A stretch of DNA of 64,000 nt, from contig NZ_JASHJI010000007.1 of assembly GCF_030733265.1 (NCBI RefSeq), positions 186,001-250,000 on the forward strand, in the 5' to 3' direction. The translations under genes were made by a program, and so were the position numbers. The stretch is from Roseibium sp. MMSF_3412. Its GTDB lineage: Bacteria; Pseudomonadota; Alphaproteobacteria; Rhizobiales; Stappiaceae. The notes under the pieces are model-generated. The model searched no databases, was not told where the DNA came from, and worked only from the letters and a program-made list of their open reading frames with translations. The stretch's first letter is position 1. Every line of letters begins with the position of its first letter. Below are positions 25,451 to 34,098 of this stretch, in pieces.

Positions 25451-25909
25451 TCAGATCATCAGCATGTCGTTGGTAAGCCTTCCTGCCTGCAGTTCGGCTG
25501 CGAAATGGCTGAAGGCCAGATAGGCTTCGTGCCGGGTGACCTGGCCCGGATGATCCAGCAGCGGCCGCAGCACCGGGTAAGCAGATGCAGCAACGCCGTC
25601 CGTCAGATCGCGGAAGAACATGAGCGAATTCGGAAACAGGCGAAAATCGACAGGCTCGTGAATGATGCCTTCAATGCTCTCCAGGCGCGGATCGTTCATC
25701 ACACAGTAAACGGTGTCCAGCACCTGGCCGGTCTGTCCTTCAAGGACCTGGACGATATGCTGATCAACCAGCAGCAGGGCGCCGGTCACGCCTGCCTTGC
25801 GGTTTATCCGGCGGATACGCAGAAGCGTTCTGTCGATTTCGTCGGGCAACGGCAGGCGCATGTTGTCCCATTTGATTTTGCTGCGATAGCAGGCGCGGTA
25901 GAGCTCCAT
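25451..25909 (-). CDS. BLUF-domain blue-light sensor, short
   Basis: 152 residues with a single BLUF domain in the first about 95. The flavin-site residues align: Tyr8 (ELYRACYRSK), Asn36 (RINRKAGVTG) and Gln54 (HIVQVLEG), with the 18-residue Asn-Gln spacing of characterised BLUF proteins. The semiconserved Trp near position 95 is missing while a Met (LMFF) is kept. The Tyr-Asn spacing is 4 residues longer than in short BLUF proteins such as Slr1694. Only a short helical tail follows, so the output must be through a partner protein; none is encoded adjacent. Monocistronic. Confidence 0.85.
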   Translation of the reverse strand: MELYRACYRSKIKWDNMRLPLPDEIDRTLLRIRRINRKAGVTGALLLVDQHIVQVLEGQTGQVLDTVYCVMNDPRLESIEGIIHEPVDFRLFPNSLMFFRDLTDGVAASAYPVLRPLLDHPGQVTRHEAYLAFSHFAAELQAGRLTNDMLMI

Positions 25910-26110
25910 TGCGTGTCCAATCGTTTCTGTGCCGATAGACCAAGCCTGCGCCTCAATTCCTCACAATTGCTTAAAATCTTAGTCAAATTGGAAGAAGAAG
26001 TGGGGAAACACCGAAGAGATCGCAAAGTTCTGAGGAAAACAGTGCTTCACGATTGAGATCTTGGTTAAAGAAACCTGTGAAAAACCGGCGTCCAAATCTT
26101 GTGTGGAAAA

Positions 26111-26701
26111 CTATGGTTGCTGGGACAGTTTGTAATCCAGCCCCGTTCTGACGGCCGGCCATTCATGAGCAAGAATCGAATAGACGGCCGTGTCCCTCAA
26201 TGACCCGTCGGAGGCGCGCTGATGTGATCTGAGCACGCCATCCAGTTTTGCGCCGAGGCGTTCGATTGCCGCGCGGCTCTGCCTGTTCATGAAGTGGGTC
26301 CTGAACTCTACGGCAATGCAGTCCAGGTCTTCGAATGCATGCGCCAGCAGCATGCGTTTGCATTCGGAGTTCAGTCCCGTTCTCTGGACGGACTTCCGGT
26401 ACCAGGTCGAGCCGATCTCAACGCGTTTGTGGACAGCGTCGATATTCATGTAAGTGGTCATGCCGACGGCGGTTCCGTCCGGCTTCAGCACAGCGAAGGG
26501 CAGCATCGATCCGGCCTCCTGCAACGCAAGGCGGCGTTTGATCTCGTCGTCCATCTTGCCGGGCTCGGGAATGGATGTGTACCAGGCTTTCCAGAGGTCT
26601 CCTTCAGCGGCAGCTTCTGCCAGGTCTGCGGCATGGGTGTGGGCGAGAGGACATAGGGTCGCGTGGCTGCCGCTCAGGGTAACGGGAAGGGGCCAGCTCA
26701 T
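26111..26701 (-). CDS. GNAT-family N-acetyltransferase (RimJ/RimL-like)
   Basis: 196 residues. Acetyl-CoA fold with the typical VEIGSTWYRKSVQRTGLNSECKRML and CIAVEFRTHFMNRQSRAAIERLGAK; the latter (NxxSRxAIERLGA) is the RimJ/RimL signature. Acts on the N-terminus of a protein or on a small amine; target unknown. The ATG at 26701 was chosen because AGGAG lies 7 nt upstream; an earlier ATG 21 bp upstream has none. A close downstream neighbour of an SDR gene on the same strand (30-bp gap). Confidence 0.88.
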   Translation of the reverse strand: MSWPLPVTLSGSHATLCPLAHTHAADLAEAAAEGDLWKAWYTSIPEPGKMDDEIKRRLALQEAGSMLPFAVLKPDGTAVGMTTYMNIDAVHKRVEIGSTWYRKSVQRTGLNSECKRMLLAHAFEDLDCIAVEFRTHFMNRQSRAAIERLGAKLDGVLRSHQRASDGSLRDTAVYSILAHEWPAVRTGLDYKLSQQP

Positions 26702-26731
26702 GTCGTCGCTCCTGTATTTCAATGCCGTGCT

Positions 26732-27412
26732 TCAGAATGAACGCTCTTCACCGTTCCACTTGAAAAACCGGCCCGTTCGTTCAAGGTCGAGCTCGGCTGC
26801 GACCTTCAGGATACCCGCGGCAACATCGACAGGGCAATTGTCGGCGGCAGGCCCACCCATTGACGTGCGCACCCAGCCCGGATCGATCAGGGCTACCGGA
26901 ATACCATCGGGCTCAAGTTCGGTTGCAAGGCCCTGCATGACCTTGTTGACCGCCGCTTTCGAGGCCCGGTAGGCGAGGGTGTCGGCCTTGCGATACCCCA
27001 TCCACGACATCTGGCTGGAAATCGTGAGGATCCTTGCAGAACGCGATCTTCTCAGGTGAGGCAGGAAGAGCTGGGAGACCGCCAGCGGAGCAAGCGTGTT
27101 GACCTCCAGCGTTTTCAGGAAACCCTGAAAGTCCATGTCGAGCGGCGACTGGCGTGCCGGCGTGATGATGCCGGCATTGTTGATCAAGAGGTCGAGCTCT
27201 TCATCGAGACCCGCCGCTGCACGGCCCACGGCGTCATGGTCGGTCACGTCGAACACAAGAGGGGCATAGGCATCACCGAGTGCTGCCGCGCTCTCTTTCG
27301 CTGCAGATTGCGACCTGACCGATCCATAGACCTTCCAGCCGTCGGCCAGTGCCTTGCGCGCAAGTTCAAGGCCGATCCCGCGATTGGTGGCGGTGATAAG
27401 ACAGGTGGGCAT
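26732..27412 (-). CDS. Short-chain dehydrogenase/reductase
   Basis: 226 residues, classical SDR size. The NAD(P) loop is TATNRGIG near the start, NNAG follows at about 80, Ser/Tyr/Lys are found in ISSQMSWMGY and YRASKAAVNKVM, and PGWVRTSMGG closes the active site. Similar to the C-factor/sniffer-like group, in which the third glycine region reads NRGIG. Substrate unknown. The ATG at 27412 with AGGA upstream was preferred to a long N-terminal extension that carries no SDR features. Probably cotranscribed with the acetyltransferase gene. Confidence 0.9.
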   Translation of the reverse strand: MPTCLITATNRGIGLELARKALADGWKVYGSVRSQSAAKESAAALGDAYAPLVFDVTDHDAVGRAAAGLDEELDLLINNAGIITPARQSPLDMDFQGFLKTLEVNTLAPLAVSQLFLPHLRRSRSARILTISSQMSWMGYRKADTLAYRASKAAVNKVMQGLATELEPDGIPVALIDPGWVRTSMGGPAADNCPVDVAAGILKVAAELDLERTGRFFKWNGEERSF

Positions 27413-27663
27413 GTGACGTCCTGAGGTTCCGGCGGCGGGGAAATTAGCCAATTCACTGTGGACCGGTAGATTAGCGCGCGTCATCCGCAACGCAACCGGC
27501 ATTTGGCGATGTTGCGGGAAATTGGCACGCCTGTGTTCATTCCGGACCCAAAAGCGACGGATGCAGCAATTTGGCGGCTTGTTTTTATTGGGCCGCAAAT
27601 TAGATTCCGTTGCGAAATACCGCTGGTTCTTTCAGACAGCGTGCAACGGAACAGGACAGTGCA

Positions 27664-28812
27664 ATGAGCGATGGAATCAAGCAGGCCGTGATCGAGAGCC
27701 TGAAGCAGATCAAGGGTCCGGACCTTGAAGGTAATATTGTCTCGCTCGGGCTGGTATCCGATGTGTTCGTTTCCGATGGCCGCGTTGCCTTTTCAATCAC
27801 TGTCCCGGCAGAACGGGCGCAGGAACTCGAACCCTTGCGCCAGGCGGCAGAGAAAGTCGTGAGGGAAGTCGATGGTGTTGAAAATGCCATGGTTGCACTC
27901 ACGGCCGAGCGCGCCCCGGGCGCTGCGCGCAACACCCCGTCCGCACCCAAACCGGCACCCCGGCCCGCGCAGCGCGCACCCGAAGAACAGGCTGCGGACA
28001 AGCCCGGCGTGCCGGGCATCAAGCACATCATCGCCGTAGCCTCGGGCAAGGGAGGGGTAGGTAAATCGACAACTACGGCCAACCTGGCGCTGGGTATGGC
28101 GGCAAACGGACTGAAAGTCGGTGTTCTGGATGCCGACATCTACGGTCCCTCCGTCCCCCGGCTCTTCAATGTCTCCGGCCGCCCCGAAACCGTTTCCGGA
28201 CGGGTTCTGAAACCGCTTGAGGGCTACGGAATCAAGGTCATGTCCATGGGCTTCATGGTCGAGGAGGAAACACCGATGATCTGGCGCGGGCCGATGGTCA
28301 TCTCGGCGCTGACCCAGATGCTCCGGGAAGTCGCCTGGGGTGATCTCGATGTGCTTGTTGTCGATATGCCCCCGGGCACCGGTGACGCCCAGCTCACGAT
28401 GGCGCAGCAGGTGCCTCTGGCCGGTGCCGTGATTGTGTCGACGCCTCAGGACCTGGCACTGATCGATGCCCGCAAGGGGCTCAACATGTTCAAGCGGGTC
28501 GATGTGCCCGTACTCGGGATCATCGAGAACATGAGCTATTTTCTGTGCCCGGATTGCGGCAGCCGGCACGACATATTCGGCCATGGCGGTGCGCGCGCGG
28601 AAGCGGACCGGCTCGGCGTTCCGTTCCTCGGGGAAATTCCCCTGACCATGAAAATACGGGAGACCTCGGACGCGGGGACGCCCATTGTGGTCTCCGATCC
28701 CGAGGGGCCCGTGGCCGCGATTTACAAGACGATCGCAAGGCAGGTTGTCTCTTCAATCGAGAGCGCTGCGGCTTCGCCCGAGAGGGCTGCGCCCAAAATC
28801 GTGTTCGAGTGA
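27664..28812 (+). CDS. mrp: Fe-S cluster carrier ATPase Mrp/ApbC
   Basis: 382 residues. N-terminal DUF59/MIP18-like domain (1-85), a Pro/Ala-rich linker (about 90-118), then the P-loop ATPase with deviant Walker A GKGGVGKSTT and a CxxC (CPDCGSRHDIFGHGG) that binds the transferred [4Fe-4S] cluster. It loads clusters on apo-enzymes in the cytoplasm. The ATG at 27664 gives the normal family start; a longer frame has no support. Followed by a probable terminator at 28892-28937. Confidence 0.95.
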   Translation: MSDGIKQAVIESLKQIKGPDLEGNIVSLGLVSDVFVSDGRVAFSITVPAERAQELEPLRQAAEKVVREVDGVENAMVALTAERAPGAARNTPSAPKPAPRPAQRAPEEQAADKPGVPGIKHIIAVASGKGGVGKSTTTANLALGMAANGLKVGVLDADIYGPSVPRLFNVSGRPETVSGRVLKPLEGYGIKVMSMGFMVEEETPMIWRGPMVISALTQMLREVAWGDLDVLVVDMPPGTGDAQLTMAQQVPLAGAVIVSTPQDLALIDARKGLNMFKRVDVPVLGIIENMSYFLCPDCGSRHDIFGHGGARAEADRLGVPFLGEIPLTMKIRETSDAGTPIVVSDPEGPVAAIYKTIARQVVSSIESAAASPERAAPKIVFE

Positions 28813-28891
28813 GCGGAAAGGTTCGGTTATCCGCTCATTGAGACGAATCCGAGTGCGCGGGATCCAGAATTACGTGCGAATGCGACTGAAC

Positions 28892-28937
28892 GCGATCGGT
28901 TCGAACGGGAACTGATCGCGGCAAGATTGTTTTTTTT
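28892..28937 (+). terminator. Rho-independent terminator after mrp
   Basis: GCGATCGGTTC at 28892-28902 and GAACTGATCGC at 28909-28919 form an 11-bp stem with one G-U pair and a 6-nt loop, and a run of nine T follows at 28929-28937. The 9-nt gap before the T-run is longer than ideal. Confidence 0.55.
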
Positions 28938-29131
28938 CTCCTTTGCCACAACTTTTAAAAAGTTTATGAAAGTCAAGGTTTTAGGGAAAGATTCCCCTGC
29001 GTGAAGCAATTCGGGTCGCAATTGTCTCAAAGATACCCGATTTGTTTCACGGACGGATCACGCCTCGACTATAGAGTACCCTGCGTTGAGTGAAGAAAGA
29101 TTTCAATCTTACGTAGGGATCGCGCTGAGGA
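28938..29131. other. Intergenic region upstream of the efflux pump gene
   Basis: About 190 bp left of the mrp-to-MFS gap after the terminator. AT-rich patches suggest a promoter for the MFS gene, but no motif stands out and no short gene is seen. Confidence 0.3.
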
Positions 29132-30370
29132 ATGGACTATGGCCATCCAGAGCAGAACAGAATTGCAAAGGCACCGTCTCTTGGCGTTCTGATTGCGATT
29201 TCGACCGTCAGTCCGCTGGCTATGCAGATCTATCTGCCTTCTTTGGCCGGCATGATGATCGTGTTTTCGGCATCGGCCGGCGAAATTCAGCTGTCCATGT
29301 CCGCCTACTTCATCGCTCTGGCAATTTCGCAACTCTTCTGGGGACCTCTGTCCGACCAGTTCGGTCGCCGTCCGGTTATCATCGCCGGAATGGCTCTGTT
29401 CGTGTCGGCAACGGTCTGGTGCCTGTTTGCTCCCTCGATCGAATGGCTGATCGCAGCGCGTGTCGTGCAGGCTGCGGGAGGGAGCGCCGGCATCGTGCTG
29501 GCAAGGGCGATCGTCAGGGATCTTTACGGTCCCGCTCAGGCGGCAAGCCGGATCGGCTATGTCACGATGGGCATGGCGGTCATGCCGACGATCGCACCCG
29601 CGCTCGGTGGCGTTCTCGACCAGTATTATGGATGGCAGGGCGGTTTCGTTCTGCTTCTGCTGATCGGGGTCGGGGTTTTCGTTACAAGCTATCTGTCACT
29701 TCCCGAAACCAATCTGATGCGCAGTTCGGCCGGCTTCGGACGCGCGTTCCGCGCCTATCGCATCTTGATGGGTGAGCCTCTTTTCTGGAGCTATGCTCTT
29801 ACGGCCTCCTTTTCCGCGCTGACCTATTTCGCCTACCTGGGCGGAGCGCCCTTTATTGCCGCTCAGCTTCTCTCCTTGAGCGCCGCGGAGATGGGTTTGT
29901 ACTTCATGCTCGTTGCCGTCGGTTACATCGTGGGCAACTTCCTGTCGGGCAAGTTTTCCGAGCGCGTCGGGCTTTATCCGATGATCATCTCGGGAACGCT
30001 GTTGAGTCTTCTTTGTGTCGCGCTGATGGGAGGGCTTGCCTATGCCGGGGTCGTGACGGCAACAAGTATCTTCCTGCCCATGTTCGTGCTGGGTCTCGGC
30101 AACGGTATATGTCTGCCAAGCACCATTTCCGGTGCCGTAAGTGTCCGTCCCGAGCACGCCGGATCCGCATCCGGTCTGGTTGCTTCGATGCAGGTGGGGT
30201 GGGGGGCCGCTGCCGGGACGCTCGTTGCGTGGCTCTTTGCCGGCAGTTTTCTCGCAGGATCTGTCTGGAGCATGATCCTGATCATGATGTTCGGAGCTGC
30301 CGCCAATCTTGTTGCAGCACTGACGATCAAACGGGCTTCGGCGGCACAACGCCTTGTGCCAGCCGAGTGA
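29132..30370 (+). CDS. MFS transporter, Bcr/CflA drug-resistance type
   Basis: 412 residues, 12 predicted helices. The MFS A-motif GPLSDQFGRRPVIIAG is between helices 2 and 3, and ARAIVRDLYG with PALGGVLDQYYGW matches the Bcr/CflA (DHA1) subgroup. It would export small drugs or metabolites (bicyclomycin, sulphonamide or cysteine in characterised relatives) by proton antiport in the inner membrane. It converges on moaA, with a small hairpin at the join. Confidence 0.9.
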   Translation: MDYGHPEQNRIAKAPSLGVLIAISTVSPLAMQIYLPSLAGMMIVFSASAGEIQLSMSAYFIALAISQLFWGPLSDQFGRRPVIIAGMALFVSATVWCLFAPSIEWLIAARVVQAAGGSAGIVLARAIVRDLYGPAQAASRIGYVTMGMAVMPTIAPALGGVLDQYYGWQGGFVLLLLIGVGVFVTSYLSLPETNLMRSSAGFGRAFRAYRILMGEPLFWSYALTASFSALTYFAYLGGAPFIAAQLLSLSAAEMGLYFMLVAVGYIVGNFLSGKFSERVGLYPMIISGTLLSLLCVALMGGLAYAGVVTATSIFLPMFVLGLGNGICLPSTISGAVSVRPEHAGSASGLVASMQVGWGAAAGTLVAWLFAGSFLAGSVWSMILIMMFGAAANLVAALTIKRASAAQRLVPAE

Positions 30371-30410
30371 TCATGCCTGGGAGAGGAACAAAGTAACCGG
30401 ATGGCGGCAA

Positions 30411-31478
30411 TCAGCCGCCAGTCACGCTCATGTGGCGTGAAACAGCCGGTTGCCTGGATTTCCGGTCGATGACGAAATCATGCCCCTTGGGTTTGCGCCC
30501 GATTGCCTCGTCTATGGCATCGTTCAGGATCTCGTTGCCTTCCGATGCGCGCAGCGGAGCCCGAAGATCAGCCATGTCGTCCTGCCCGAGGCACATGTAA
30601 AGCTGGCCGGTGCAGGTGACGCGCACGCGGTTGCAGCTTTCGCAGAAATTGTGGGTCAGCGGCGTGATGAGGCCGAGACGTCCACCGGTTTCCTCGATCG
30701 TCACATATCGGGCCGGCCCGCCGGTTTTGTAGGGAATGTCCGTCAGCGTGAATTGCTCCGACAGCCGCTGGCGCACCGTTGAGAGGGGCAGATACTGGTC
30801 GGTGCGGTCGCCATCGATCTCGCCGAGCGGCATGGTCTCGATCAGTGTCAGGTCGTGACCTTCACCATGACACCACTCCAGCATGTCGACGATTTCGTGT
30901 TCGTTGACGTCCTTGAGGGCCACCATGTTGATCTTGATTTTCAAGCCCGCGGCGGTCGCGGCACGGATGCCGCCAAGGACCTTTTCAAGATCGCCCCAGC
31001 GGGTAACCGCCTTGAACTTCTGCGCATCCAGCGTGTCGATGGAGACGTTGATGCGGCGGACACCGCAGTCATATAGCTCGTTGGCGTAACGGGCGAGTTG
31101 CGATCCATTGGTGGTGATCGTCAATTCTTCGAGAGCGCCGCTGTCCAGGTGCCGTCCGAGGCTCCGGATCAGGCTCATGATGTTCTTGCGTACCAGCGGC
31201 TCGCCGCCGGTGAGGCGCAGTTTGCGAACGCCTTTTTCTATGAACGCGGAGCAAAGCCGGTCGAGTTCCTCAAGGCTCAGGACCTCCCGCTTTGGAAGGA
31301 AGGTCATGTCTTCCGCCATGCAGTAAACACATCTGAAATCGCAGCGGTCTGTCACCGAAACGCGCAGGTACGTGACCGCGCGTCCGAAGGGATCAATCAT
31401 AGGAGATGTCGGGCCCAGGGCATCGGCCGAATTGGTAGGAACGACAATTTTCCCGTCAGTCACGCGTCTCTCTCCCAT
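30411..31478 (-). CDS. moaA: GTP 3',8-cyclase (molybdenum cofactor step 1)
   Basis: About 355 residues. Radical-SAM CxxxCxxC is in [15 protein letters not shown], the SAM-binding TGGEPL follows, and the C-terminal [4Fe-4S] cluster cysteines are in [15 protein letters not shown] (CxxC and a later Cys). The chain ends in the conserved Gly-Gly tail (SVTGG) needed for catalysis. It converts GTP to 3',8-cyclo-GTP, the first step of molybdopterin synthesis. The ATG at 31478 is used; a GTG five codons later (31463) has the better ribosome site (GGGAGAGAG) and may be the true start. Separate from the fdhD-moeA operon by about 5 kb. Confidence 0.94.
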   Translation of the reverse strand: MGERRVTDGKIVVPTNSADALGPTSPMIDPFGRAVTYLRVSVTDRCDFRCVYCMAEDMTFLPKREVLSLEELDRLCSAFIEKGVRKLRLTGGEPLVRKNIMSLIRSLGRHLDSGALEELTITTNGSQLARYANELYDCGVRRINVSIDTLDAQKFKAVTRWGDLEKVLGGIRAATAAGLKIKINMVALKDVNEHEIVDMLEWCHGEGHDLTLIETMPLGEIDGDRTDQYLPLSTVRQRLSEQFTLTDIPYKTGGPARYVTIEETGGRLGLITPLTHNFCESCNRVRVTCTGQLYMCLGQDDMADLRAPLRASEGNEILNDAIDEAIGRKPKGHDFVIDRKSRQPAVSRHMSVTGG

Positions 31479-31610
31479 GCGTTCATTTTTCTTGACCACA
31501 TCATATGGCGCGCCTTGAGACAATAGCAATGGAAACCGCTCTGTCTGTCAGCACCTCGACTACAGGTAAACTTGCCAGTGTAGTTTTGTCAATCGGACGC
31601 ACATTGCCAC

Positions 31611-32057
31611 TTAGTCGCGGTTTGCATCGAGGAGCGCGCGTATTTCCGAAAGGGAAGGAACCAGATCCCGGATCCTGTCTTCCGGATATTGCGCGCGGAA
31701 GGCGTCGATATCGGGATCGATTGATTTGATTGCAGCATCGCGAAACCGGCGGCCTGTTTCCGTCAACCAGACGGTTTTGCTGCGCCCGTCTTCAGGGTTC
31801 GGGCGGATCTCGACAAATCCGTGTTCCACCAGGCCGTTCAGAGTATGGGTCATTGTGGTTTTCGGGACCTGGAACGCTTTCGCAAGCGCGAGGGGTGTCT
31901 GACCGTTTTTCACGCGGATCAGGTGATTGACCACGCTGAAATGCGGTAGGGTCAGGCCCTTGGGCAGCCGGGCTTCAAGCGCAGTTCGGCTGAGCTGCGC
32001 GATGATTCCGATTTCATTGAAGAATGCAAAAAAGAGCGTCCTTGTCTCGTTATCCAT
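31611..32057 (-). CDS. MarR-family transcriptional regulator
   Basis: 148 residues, a single winged helix domain: LTLPHFSVVNHLIRVKNGQTPLALAKAF leads to the recognition helix QVPKTTMTHTLNGL and the wing RPNPEDGRSKTVWLT. MarR proteins are repressors released by phenolic or oxidising ligands. It starts inside the 3' end of the nitroreductase gene (8-bp overlap), so it is cotranscribed with it and likely represses the shared promoter, where a perfect dyad is found. Confidence 0.92.
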   Translation of the reverse strand: MDNETRTLFFAFFNEIGIIAQLSRTALEARLPKGLTLPHFSVVNHLIRVKNGQTPLALAKAFQVPKTTMTHTLNGLVEHGFVEIRPNPEDGRSKTVWLTETGRRFRDAAIKSIDPDIDAFRAQYPEDRIRDLVPSLSEIRALLDANRD

Positions 32058-33156
32058 TCATGATCCGTGTTTCAAGCGGCCAGCGCGGGGAAGGCGGGGT
32101 TGCGGGACCGTAACCCAACCTGCCCAGCATCTGAACCGTTTCTCCCGGTTTGGCAAGAAGTTCATGGGCCTCGCGGTAATGCGGCCGCATTTCCTCGAAT
32201 TCCTGGAGCGCCTGGCTGACCGGATGCAATGCGAGCCCGAGTCTCGTCGTTTCAAGGTTCAGGCGCAGCCAGCGCCGGCCGGCGTCTATCTGATCGCCTC
32301 GCCTGTTTTCGCGGGTTGTCAGCACGACATAGGCCGGGGTCGCAGCGAGCATCTCTCGGAAGATTTTCACTCCTTCCTGAAATCCGGTGGATGCGGGGTC
32401 GAGCTGGTCTGCGCGGTTCAAAACACCGGCAAGCATCAGCGTTTCCAGAAACGGACCGCCCAGATCGATGCCGTCGGGATTGGCATTGATCTCGGACTTG
32501 CCGAACCGCATCAGGTCGACGCTTTCCTTCAAGGTTCTGGGGGTCTGCATTTCCGTAAGCCAGGCGTTCCAGGTCAGGTCCCGGATCCGTGCGACCTGAC
32601 CGGCGTCGGTTATGACGCTTCCAAACGCTTCGAGCGCGGCAGCTTCACTTTCGGGAACAGGCGTATCCTGAAACGGTTCCTTGCAAGAGCGCCGTGAGAG
32701 TATGTAGCCGGCCAGCGGATCGACGGTGCTTCCCTGTCGCAGACTGACATGAGCAACCGGCCCGTCTTCACCTTCCGGAAAAAGCGCGATATCTGCCGTC
32801 CTGTCTTTCAGCGTTGCAGCGATGGCCATCTGCTCCAGAAAGCAGCCCAGCCCGACAAAAATCTGCCGCAGGAACGGATCGGTATGCGGCAGGTCCCGGG
32901 TCTTGTCCCGGTGAAGGACAAACTGATCGCTGCCTTTGAGTTCGAGCAGCCAGGGCTGCCGGTTGTGCGGGTTGGGGGCCAGCAACGCGTGGGACAGGGC
33001 GAACAGCCTCGGGTCTTCATAAGCGCCGGCAGTGTTCCAGGGTGCGAGTGCCTTTTCCGGCGTTCGCGTCGCCAGGAAGGCACCGGCCGATGCGGTCGCC
33101 GCGACCACGGTTCCGCCTCCGAGAATGGCAAGCGTTTGTCTGCGTGTCAGGGTCAT
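32050..33156 (-). CDS. Tat-exported nitroreductase-like oxidoreductase (Acg family)
   Basis: 368 residues. A twin-arginine signal (LTRRQTLAILGGG, followed by an Ala-rich helix to about residue 32) directs it to the periplasm. The remainder resembles the Acg-type nitroreductase family: PNPHNRQPWLLEL near the start of the domain supplies the FMN phosphate contacts and HRDKTRDLPHTDPFLRQIFVG continues it. Function is likely FMN-dependent reduction or FMN storage; characterised members are few. The ATG at 33156 follows GGAGATCCTG; one four codons earlier is less likely. First gene of a two-gene operon with the MarR regulator. Confidence 0.82.
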   Translation of the reverse strand: MTLTRRQTLAILGGGTVVAATASAGAFLATRTPEKALAPWNTAGAYEDPRLFALSHALLAPNPHNRQPWLLELKGSDQFVLHRDKTRDLPHTDPFLRQIFVGLGCFLEQMAIAATLKDRTADIALFPEGEDGPVAHVSLRQGSTVDPLAGYILSRRSCKEPFQDTPVPESEAAALEAFGSVITDAGQVARIRDLTWNAWLTEMQTPRTLKESVDLMRFGKSEINANPDGIDLGGPFLETLMLAGVLNRADQLDPASTGFQEGVKIFREMLAATPAYVVLTTRENRRGDQIDAGRRWLRLNLETTRLGLALHPVSQALQEFEEMRPHYREAHELLAKPGETVQMLGRLGYGPATPPSPRWPLETRIMNG

Positions 33157-33178
33157 CAGGATCTCCATTGGTACGATA

Positions 33179-33196
33179 TCGCACTAAATAGTGCGA
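33179..33196. promoter_or_regulatory. Perfect dyad upstream of nitroreductase-marR
   Basis: TCGCACTA at 33179-33186 and TAGTGCGA at 33189-33196 are perfect inverted copies separated by AA. A related half-site, TCGAACTA, follows at 33199-33206. The 18-bp length and the position 22 bp upstream of the nitroreductase start are normal for a MarR operator. Confidence 0.65.
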
Positions 33197-33255
33197 AATC
33201 GAACTAAAATCAACCTGACTGCAGAAAATTTGAAAATTTGGCGTGAGGACTTGTA

Positions 33256-33299
33256 ATGACACTAAAAGGTGTTATTTAAAATGACACCAAAAGGTGTTG
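33256..33299. promoter_or_regulatory. Tandem palindromes upstream of the cupin-arsR operon
   Basis: Two copies of a palindromic unit in direct order, 25 bp apart: ACACTAAAAGGTGT at 33259-33272 and ACACCAAAAGGTGT at 33284-33297; the second is perfect (ACACC-AAAA-GGTGT) and each is flanked by ATG on the left and T on the right. They end 17 bp before the cupin start and so could block the promoter or ribosome site. The operon encodes an ArsR regulator, the likely ligand. Confidence 0.6.
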
Positions 33300-33313
33300 C
33301 AAAGGAGTGGCCA

Positions 33314-33760
33314 ATGAAATTGATGAAATCCCTGGGAGCAGCGGCTCTCTCCCTGATCGCGGGCGTGGTGGCCCATGAGGCCGATGCGGATGAGATCAAA
33401 CTGTCTGCCCGGTCGGATCTGGAATGGCAAACAACCGGTGAAGGCGTTGCGTTTGCACCGCTGAGAGGGAACCGCTTCGAGGAAAGCTACATGGCAATGG
33501 TGCGGCTGCCCGCCGGCCTGGTCAGTCCGGTTCATGTCAAAAGCGCCGGAATGTTTGGCCTTGTCGTTACCGGTGAAATGGTTCACGTGGCCGGTGACCG
33601 GATTGGTGGCAGGGAAAAAGTGCTGAAAAGCGGGGACTACTACGAAATTCCCGCCGGGCTACCGCACCTGAGCAAATGCGTCTCGCAAATCGATTGCGTC
33701 ACGTTTCTTTACCAGGACGGTCCCTTCGACTTCTTGCCGGTCGGGGAGGGGCGCCAATGA
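33314..33760 (+). CDS. Exported cupin-like protein
   Basis: 148 residues. A signal peptide (about 1-22, to EADADE) suggests periplasmic location. The mature part reads as a single small beta-barrel with cupin features: LPAGLVSPVHVKSAGMFGLVVTGEM then LKSGDYYEIPAGLPHLSKC, as in the DUF4437-like group. Two Cys near the C-terminus (KCVSQIDC) could form a disulphide. Function unknown. The ATG at 33314 follows AAGGAG. Its stop overlaps the start of arsR (ATGA). Confidence 0.75.
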   Translation: MKLMKSLGAAALSLIAGVVAHEADADEIKLSARSDLEWQTTGEGVAFAPLRGNRFEESYMAMVRLPAGLVSPVHVKSAGMFGLVVTGEMVHVAGDRIGGREKVLKSGDYYEIPAGLPHLSKCVSQIDCVTFLYQDGPFDFLPVGEGRQ

Positions 33761-34098
33761 ACACGGGACCGCAATCCGTCTTTCGTGCGCTTTCGGATCC
33801 GACCCGGCGCGAGATTCTTCTGCACCTGAGCAGGGAAAGCCTCGCGATCTCCGAGATTTCGGAACGTTTCGGCATCACCCGCACCGCGATCAACAAACAT
33901 CTGGCGATTCTCGAGGAAGGCGGTCTTGTCAGGAGCGAGACAATCGGACGGGAGCGGAGAAAGAGCCTGTCGCCCGCACCGTTGAAATCGGCTTTCGAGT
34001 GGCTCGGGTTCTTCGAGCATTTCTGGGACGCCAAACTGGCGGATCTGCAGCGTGAAATAGCCAAGGATATGAAGGAACAGGAAGGAAAATCAAAATGA
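33757..34098 (+). CDS. ArsR-family transcriptional regulator
   Basis: 113 residues, winged helix: ALSDPTRREILLHLS, then AISEISERFGITRTAINKHLAILEEGGLV. No CxC metal motif is present, so it is not a classical metal sensor; it belongs to the ArsR group commonly paired with AHSA1/SRPBCC genes. It overlaps both neighbours by 4 bp, giving a tight cupin-arsR-AHSA1 operon. Two tandem palindromes before the cupin gene are the probable autoregulatory operators. Confidence 0.92.
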   Translation: MNTGPQSVFRALSDPTRREILLHLSRESLAISEISERFGITRTAINKHLAILEEGGLVRSETIGRERRKSLSPAPLKSAFEWLGFFEHFWDAKLADLQREIAKDMKEQEGKSK

